64,000 nucleotides of DNA from Gymnopilus junonius (taxonomy: Eukaryota; Basidiomycota; Agaricomycetes; Agaricales; Galerinaceae): NCBI GenBank assembly GCA_015501075.1, contig JADNYJ010000002.1:558001-622000 (forward strand). Reading direction: 5' to 3'. Below the pieces are notes generated by a model. The model made no database searches and had not been told where the DNA came from. It saw only the letters and a list, made by a program, of their open reading frames with translations. This document shows positions 57,392-64,000 of this stretch, in pieces (the stretch's first letter is position 1; each line of letters opens with the position of its first letter). The position numbers were made by a program, and so were the translations under genes.

Positions 57392-59357
57392 TTAGCAATC
57401 CCATCCAAACACAAAGTCCTTTTTTGCAGACTCCTCCAAAGCAGTGGGCAGCTTCTCTACTGGTTGTTCTCCCTTGGAGTCTACTGCAGAAACGCTTCGC
57501 CCACAAATGCTCGCATTAAATTCATCATTCAGCATCAGGTCCACAACGTTTCGTGAAGAGATGGTTTCTGTCTCCATAGTCGAGATGAACCTGGACAGGC
57601 GCATTGTAACCGAATGTTAACGTCCTGGGAGAGCAAGCGGACTTACGGTTCGAAAGAGTTAACATAGTAAAGGCCACGATCAAGTTTTACTGGAGGGAAT
57701 TTAAAAGTAGGAGGAAGTTTTGGATAGGAATTCCACTGTTATTGGTGATCAGTAAACAACGTGCTGACGATTCGAACCGGGGAAACTCACTTTACGAACA
57801 ACCCATCCAACATGCCCATTAAACATCGTGTTGAGCCACTCATCAGAGATTTCGTGATCAGAGAAAATCTTGACCCCCCACTCGTTATCTCTGACAAGGC
57901 CGTGATAGGATATCGAATTGAATTCGGGCTTGGTGCGTCCTTCTCTTGTGCCTTGATTTGTGGTCAATAGCATATGAGGAACGGACGAGGACGACGGCAG
58001 ACCAAAGTAGGCAGGGTTTAGGGTAGGAGAGGTTGTGGCAAGGAGGGTGACATGAAGGTGAACGTAGGGTACTTCAGGGACTTGGTCAGAAACGGATAGT
58101 GGGAAGAGAATGTCAGTGGAATGGAATGGGGCAGCCAGGATGACCGCTTTATAATCGAGGGTTCCTCGAGAGCTCTTGACAGACCACAGCTGTGGCGAAG
58201 AACTAGAAAAAGAATACTTTTCACCTATCGGCAAAACATCAGACACCTTGTGTTCGGGCAAAAGGACTGCTTACGGGTGTGTGTTGAGGTACACATTAGC
58301 TTTTGAACTGTTCAAGAACTTTTCAAAGAGTTGGAAATTTCCGCCTGCAATCCCGGTTGCACCAGTGCCATAGAGCAGGCACCTTCCAAGGCGTGAATAT
58401 AGTCCGCATTCTGGAAGACATTGTCAAACGGTGCCTCGATGTTATTACAAGGGTGATGTTACCTGGGCATAATTCACGCGGGTGGCGGCTTCGATTACTT
58501 CCGAATGTACTTTGTAGATATGCCTAGACTAGACAGGTGGCCCAAGGTCGTTGAATTGACCATGTCTGTCCAGCCCAAGTATTCAGAAAGAGCATGGATA
58601 CTGTCCCATGTAGGCGTCTCAAGGCTGTACAGGACTAAAATTTGGTTGATCATATTGCGGACACTGGAGTCGATCAGCCCTCGCTGGTATACCTGTAGAT
58701 GAAGTAGAGCGACTTACAATGATTCGGTACGCTTGGGCGACAGGAAGCCATATCTCCATAAAAGCTTTGCCGTATCCCACCATCCACCCGAAAACTGCGG
58801 AAGGTATAGAACACGCATGAAAAGAAAGAAGTGGACGCGTCATGTTCATATGCTTACGGAAAGTAGCATTTTTTCGCCGTCCCATATTCCAGTTTCGGAA
58901 TCCAACTCGTGAAAATCTCGTCTGGTCAGGTTGAACTCGTCAGAAGCTCTCCAGAGATTCTTGTTGGCTTCTACAAAGATGGACGCGCCCAACTCAAATT
59001 CAGGTAGAGACGTATTATCGTACGGGTATACAACCGTGCTCCCTGGATTTTTAACGGAATAAAACAGGTGAAAAAGGTGAAAAAACTTGAAGACTCACGT
59101 CCACCAATATAATCGTTGCTCTCGTACACATCTATTTCAGCATCTAGGCCAAACCTTTCTTTCGCCTTGGAGATCCAGTAGGCAGCTGAACTACCGCCAG
59201 CGCCTGCACCAATAATGGCTATTCTTGGAGTGGAAGAAACAGGTGATTGTTCTGCTTGAATGGAAGGTACTGAAGACGAGAAGATTTTGGGTATATTAAA
59301 AGGCAACTGGAAAGCATATGTAGTTGAGAGAAAGAGGAGTAGCGCCTGGTACCTCAT
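57392..59357 (-). CDS. Prenylcysteine oxidase/lyase (PCYOX family)
   Basis: FAD-dependent enzyme that breaks the thioether of farnesyl- or geranylgeranyl-cysteine released when prenylated proteins are degraded. ATG 59357 opens a signal peptide (MRYQALLLFLSTTYAFQLPF). The FAD-binding fold follows: IAIIGAGAGGSSAAYWISK, then VYESNDYIGGR. Later blocks are LGASIFVEANKNLWRASDEF, the family pattern YAQNADYIHALEGACSMATG, GGNFQLFEKFLNSS and VILAAPFHSTDILFP. The C-terminal part has YVNSFEPFISTMETETISSRN, ending VFGWDC. The order matches PCYOX1 proteins, which are lysosomal/secretory; the compartment here is inferred from the signal peptide. Several short introns. The gene begins only 21 bp from the first ATG of the divergent F-box gene. 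Confidence 0.9.
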
Positions 59358-59378
59358 TCTGCAAGCACGGTACAGGGT

Positions 59379-61257
59379 ATGAAGTGTGTGGGTGCACAGC
59401 CACCGTGGCGGGATTCAATGTCCCCGTTTACTGGGAACAGGGGTTATTTTATATTTTCTGAGAAAAGAGCACGCCACCGCTCCTTTCTCTCTTCCCATCC
59501 ACCATGGTCTCCCTTGCCCGTATTCGGGTTTCCCGTTGAGCTTACCCAGCATATCCTCTCCTTTTGCCATCCCTGGGACGTAGCAAACTTCTCCCTGACC
59601 TGCAGCGCTGCTTATATTCTCATCTATCACGCTTCTGATCAGTATCTTTGGCGCCATCTTTACAATACCTCATTTGATCTCCCTTTTTCTGTTGCCGATC
59701 CCACCAACAGGAAAGAGCAGATGAACTGGAAGGATGAGCTGACAAGCAGAATGAGAGTGGAATTGGCTCTTTTTTCGTGCCCAATGACCCACTCGGAGAA
59801 ACTCCGTATGCTCCGCATGTTGATTACAGTAATACAGGATTCGTCGTGGGCAATTTCGCGAACTGGTACATCTCGCAATACTGCATGGCTAGGACGTATA
59901 ATGCGCCAGTCCCTTCTTCTTCACAATCTCTACTCTGTGCCCGAGTCCGACTCCGAGGAGGATGCACAACTCTACGCACAGCTCAGAGCTTATCTTGCTT
60001 TGATTATCGACCTAATAAATGACAAGAAGTCACTTTCAAAGTTGATTGATAGGCGCGATTTGAGCAGAGCATATGTTTATAACCTGCTTCACTATAATGC
60101 AGAGAACAAATGGGGCCCATTCCTACCTGATGGTCGCGTCAATTGGATTCATGCAGAGCACCTCATTGACGTGGTCGCACTGAATGTTCGAGAGCTCCCT
60201 GGTAGTTGGGCTCTAACTCGACCGCCCTCATGCCTGGACCCCCCTCGATTGTCCGCCATTGCCTCTAGCAGCTTTCACAAGACTGATTGGCAGGGGTTGA
60301 AGGTGAGTAACTGTTCAGGCGTGTAGACCGTGCCATCTAATTTATGCTATTTAAGGCACATGGAGACGATACGTTTGTTTTATGGACTATCGTACTCTCT
60401 TATCCGGCCTGTTCTTTTATCGTAAACTGACGTCTTCTGTTCGTTTTCCACTAGTGATCTATTTGTGAGCAAATATAGACAAGGAGTGGCTTCTGTCTTA
60501 TCCTGACTCCGATCCTTAGCATTCAATGTGCGAGGAATTATCTTAAAACAGTGGCATCCATTTTAACTACTTCGTGAACAGTTCACAGACCTCGCTGACG
60601 GACCTAGGCACCCTAAATTCTTCAAGGACCCTCGATTTCGTGAAGCAACACGTTTGGTTGAGGTAAAGCTCCATGTTGTCCCCTGCAACCAGCTGCGCTT
60701 CCATAGAACGATCAGCAACGCCACCCCTGATCACGATATATACCCACCTCTCTACTTTACGGGCTCATCCAAAGGTGTCAACGGCAATGAAGCAGCAGTG
60801 GAGGGTTTAGTTACCATGGGACAGGACGGTAAAGCGCGCTGGCAACTTGTATGTCCATTTCATCAATTCGAATTTTCCCCATCTTATCTTTTAGATTTCA
60901 ATATATGATGGCCATCCGCAATGGAGGTGTGTCAAACTTTCACTGTTTCAGTCTGCCCCTTTTTTATTCTCGTTCTCTTGCTTAGTTCAAGTGGGGCGCA
61001 AATTGGTGGTATTGGAAGTGCAATGGGAGTCATAGGCGTGTGGACTACAACACATCATGATCAAGGTCTCTATTCCTTATATTTTCAATGTACAGTTAAA
61101 TATCTAACTTTTGTCACATTTAAAGATGATCCAGCTGGTATGACATTGTTGCATTTTTGCATCTCTCCAACCAACCAAATAACTAATTTTATCAGGACCT
61201 TTTTGGTTATGGAAGGTTGAAGACAACTCTCCAACTCATCTTATGGAATTCACGTAA
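59379..61257 (+). CDS. F-box domain protein
   Basis: Likely substrate adaptor of an SCF ubiquitin ligase. The F-box is FGFPVELTQHILSFCHPWDVANFSLTCSAAYILIYH... and sits near the N-terminus. A long helical region follows, then a C-terminal domain seen in many agaricomycete F-box proteins: TWRRYVCFMDYR, KFFKDPRFREATRLVEVKL, YFTGSSKGVNGNEAAVEG, GSAMGVIGVWTTTHHD and GPFWLWKVEDNSPTHLMEFT, with a TAA at 61255-61257. The start is uncertain. ATG 59379 and ATG 59418 are in frame. A better-context ATG at 59504 (ACCATGG) is one base out of frame and would give a natural start just before the F-box if one base were extra. Exons between 60300 and 60600 are approximate. Confidence 0.75.
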
Positions 61258-61487
61258 CTTTTTTTCAAGGCTGAAGACCCATTGTAACTCTCTCGTACCG
61301 GGCTGGAAATTCAAATCTTTTCAGGACAGGAAACATTTCGCGGTCTAAACTGTTATTCAAGCGTCATCAAGAGATATCCCGTTCAATGGCGCCCAAAGTT
61401 TTGGATGGATACAAAGTACAAGCAGGTATTTTATGATCTATGTTTCAATAGATGAGGTCGTGGAGTCATGATGGGTTTCCGAGGTAT

Positions 61488-62441
61488 TTAATAATGGTGT
61501 TTCCGGGCAAGGATTGTACTAGAGAATAGATAAAGTGCAACAACGACATACTCCATGATAAGGCTCAAAACGAGGTACAGAATCCAATTTCCAGTGACAG
61601 GGTTTAGTTTTGCAAGCGTTGGGTTGGGTGATAGTTCTCTACCCAAGAGATCTGACGAAGACCATGCTGCAATCACCGCATAGGCCATTCGTATGCCGAG
61701 GAAGGGAAAGGCAAGAGATATGCCTGACAGTAGCTGGTGGATAGAAAAATGAGGGTGGTAGGTGTAAAAGGAGGGGCTGCATAACTTACACTTCGCCGAT
61801 AACTTCGTAAGTGCCAACGATATGTCCAAGTACCGATGTGCACAGCAAACAACATAACATATATTCCGGCATAAAGACAGATACCAGCTCGCCGCAGTGC
61901 TGTCGCCACATCGTGATTCCCAGCCGCTTCGCCACCCAAGACACCTCCAGCGATACAAAGTCCTAAACCAGCTAATCCAACGATACCAATTATCCGCAAG
62001 ATAACTGATACTCGAGGATTCTCGCCGTAAGTATGTTGCCCCCTAGAAAAAAAGGAACAGTCTGTGGTCTGTAAATTTAAAATATCATTGTAATGCACTT
62101 ACGCCATGCCTATGAACCCCAGTGACGAGAGAAGAAGTGCAGCCAATGCGGAGTAATCGATGATATAGGCCGCATTGAATAAAACAGGTTTTGGAGGGGT
62201 TATGCTTTCGGCTGAGACCGAAAGAGCACCTTCAGCAATACGGCCTAAAACTTAAATGAGTGTTGAACCAAGAATTAATAGAAGAACAGCAGCCACTTAT
62301 TGAAAAAATGAACAAGAAAAACCATCCAGCATCCCTTCTGAACGCATAACGGAAGATCAAAAATAGAGTTATAGCAGTAATAGGGGCATAAAAAGCAATC
62401 TCTGCTGCGGCAAGTATGCCTCTGGTATCCAATTTGGGCAT
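61488..62441 (-). CDS. DUF7702 family seven-TM membrane protein, function unknown
   Basis: Fungal integral membrane protein of unknown role. ATG 62441 gives MPKLDTRGILAAAEIAFYAP and the first membrane segment (ITAITLFLIFRYAF). Further segments are visible in AAYIIDYSALAALLLSSLGF, VILRIIGIVGLAGLGLCIAG, RRAGICLYAGIYVMLFAVHI, LLSGISLAFPFLGIRMAYAV and WILYLVLSLIMEYVVVALYL. The end is STILARKHHY, with a TAA at 61488-61490. About seven segments, GG-rich turns and the F(R/F)RYAFRRDAGWFFL block fit the DUF7702 family common in fungal genomes. I see no motif that gives a substrate or ligand. It shares a 186-bp divergent promoter with LAS1. Confidence 0.78.
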
Positions 62442-62627
62442 TAATCAGACAAGGATATAGTCGTTAGAGGTATCTGGGTCGTAAGATGAACAAGTTGAAC
62501 ATCGTGGTCTCCGCAAAAGGCAATTCGGATGCAGATTATAGCCGTACAGCCACAATGCAATTTCGGTGATTAGATAAGACGCTGATTGCGGAAGCTTTCT
62601 GAATTCTTTTGGAAACCTTTTTGCACA

Positions 62628-64000
62628 ATGAGACTTCCAAGGCGTGTCCTTGGGCGTCATTGACTGAGCTAGAACAAATATGTGCTTCAATATACACCGA
62701 TGAAAATGACATTGATTCCAAGATCTTTGCCATTAACAGGGTACGTCCGACCACTTTCCAGAATTCGCTCCCTCGTTATTTCTTTCCTAGATCTCCGCAT
62801 GGCGAACAGTCACATCTTTACCACACGCCCTCGAGTCTACCTTGGCTCTCCTGGTTCCCCTTGTTCATGACAAAAAACAAATATTTCTCTCGACTCTTCA
62901 ATTGCGACAGAGCTATGCCACAGCGATTTTAAGACTCGTCAATGGACTTGTCGATCCTTTACAAGTGGGGACCTATGCGAGATCTATCACGTCCATAGCC
63001 CAACAACTAGGAATACCAAATTGGCTAGTCGAGCTTCGGCACGCGTCCACTCACGAGGACCTTCCTAGCCTTGATCTGCTAAGAGAGGCCACAAGGCATG
63101 TAAGGATGACATAGCACCATCTCGGTTTCTTTGCTCACATCCTCTGCAAGGCTTTGACATGGCTATTACAAAACTATTTTCTTCCCATTCTCAATCCCGT
63201 CGCAGAAACGGAACAAATATTTCATCCGCTCCGGCCACTACAGCCTTTACTAAAGCTCTATAAGGCCACCATGAAAACCATCACCAGAGACTTGTCTTTA
63301 GTCCCTAGGTATCGACCAAAATTGATTGCTATATTGCGAGACTTGGAAAGATGGATAGCAGATGCAAAACTCGCGGCAAACACTTCGGCAGGCGAAACAT
63401 CCGGCACAGATGTAGATCTTAAGGAAACTTGGGCTTTAGAAAGATTCTGTGAATCATTGGCCGAAAAGGGGATACTTGTTCCGTTATCCAAAAAGTTTGC
63501 GTCCCATATGGCTGAGTGAGATTCAATCTGACAATCACTTTCAGGAAAAGACGGTATTCTGATAAAGAACTTCTACCAAGCAAAACCTCTATTGCCTTCT
63601 GGGAGCCTCTTTTGGATCACATACAAGCCATACACCCCGGTTTCCTCTATATTTTTGTGCCGGCAATTCATTTCTACGCTCTTGCAGTTAAGTTCCAGGG
63701 CACCAGAGATCAAGTCTGATCCCACATATGATGGGTACATCGCATGCTGGATCTCTTGGGCCTTGGAGAGTGCAGGCAATAATTACTCAGCGTACCTTGA
63801 GATCAAGAAATACCTATTGTCATACCTGGTCAAAAGCTTCAGCCATGGTACGATACCCTCTTCAAACCAGTCAATGTACGTGATCTATGTCCTTGGTCCG
63901 ATTCAGTGCGCAGATTTCTTCATGTTTTGCATTCAGAGCTTCGGTCCTTTTGAGGAAAATTTGTACCAATGAAACCGAGTTTGAAACCATGACCTTATTA
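62628..64000 (+). CDS. LAS1: Las1-like pre-rRNA (ITS2) endonuclease, 3' end beyond the window
   Basis: Las1 is the nuclease that cuts ITS2 in the pre-60S particle. Seen are VPWASLTELEQICASIYTDE, SKIFAINRISAWR, LESTLALLVPL, SYATAILRLVNGLVDP, and the HEPN-type catalytic motif region WLVELRHASTHEDLPSLDLL, with the RxxxxH signature as RHASTH. A helical region and FWEPLLDHIQAIHPGF then SDPTYDGYIACWISWALES follow. Two single-base problems are present. ATG 62628 (MRLPRRV) is out of frame with PWASL unless one C is added at 62648-62649, and no in-frame ATG exists upstream. A second shift near the T run 63652-63656 separates HPGFLYI from LCRQFISTLLQLSSR. Both look like sequence errors. The gene runs off the window edge. 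Confidence 0.85.

Overview
The window is a gene-dense stretch of a nuclear fungal chromosome, most likely from a mushroom-forming basidiomycete (Agaricomycetes). The reasons are that almost every gene is cut by many introns of about 45-60 bases, intergenic gaps are short, and the gene set is fungal (sterol glucosyltransferase Atg26, GH72 wall enzyme, PalI/SUR7-type membrane protein, group X hybrid histidine kinase, Pho85, DUF7702). No species is claimed. About 25 protein genes were reconstructed by hand. Start and stop codons are generally firmer than internal splice sites.

Layout. 1-2.5 kb: tail of the CCA-adding enzyme, facing ROK1. 3.1-6.4 kb: a GPI-anchored beta-1,3-glucanosyltransferase and a PalI/SUR7-like protein. 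6.5-11.7 kb: ATG26. 11.8-15.3 kb: a 2-oxoglutarate/Fe(II) oxygenase-like gene diverging from an RRM/zinc-knuckle RNA-binding protein. 15.6-22 kb: a GYF-domain protein and the acetyl-CoA transporter. 22.9-26.6 kb: an exo-beta-1,3-galactanase-like GH43 enzyme facing a mitochondrial dicarboxylate carrier. 27.3-29.3 kb: SUB2. 29.5-39.7 kb: a very large hybrid histidine kinase. 40-41.5 kb: PHO85. 41.6-44 kb: UTP5. 44.1-48 kb: RIC1. 48.2-49 kb: UPS1. 49.3-52.1 kb: a peroxisomal ABCD half-transporter. 52.27-53.02 kb: a mobile element. 53.1-55.1 kb: ATP11 and LIP2. 55.2-57.2 kb: an ammonium transporter. 57.4-59.4 kb: prenylcysteine oxidase. 59.4-61.3 kb: F-box protein. 61.5-62.4 kb: DUF7702 membrane protein. 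62.6 kb to the end: LAS1.

Functions. The genes are mostly unrelated housekeeping functions. Loose themes are ribosome and RNA biology (ROK1, UTP5, LAS1, SUB2, RRM/knuckle protein, GYF, CCA1), mitochondria (DIC1, UPS1, ATP11, LIP2) and membrane/wall (GH72, PalI-like, ATG26). No operon-like or obvious metabolic cluster logic is seen.

Most notable signals. (1) A 751-bp non-autonomous DNA transposon has perfect 34-bp terminal inverted repeats and an exact 8-bp target duplication, which is hAT-like. It carries subterminal arrays of a TTTGTCCG motif, has a tRNA-derived Pol III-like unit nested inside, and sits 73 bp before the ATP11 start codon. (2) The dicarboxylate carrier gene needs an 8-nt and a 15-nt micro-exon to encode its conserved N-terminus. 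(3) The group X histidine kinase has an N-terminal kinase-like domain lacking the catalytic and metal-binding aspartates. (4) The ammonium transporter has Glu at the first twin-histidine position. (5) Six apparent single-base frameshifts in five conserved genes look like a systematic homopolymer-length problem in the assembly rather than true gene loss.
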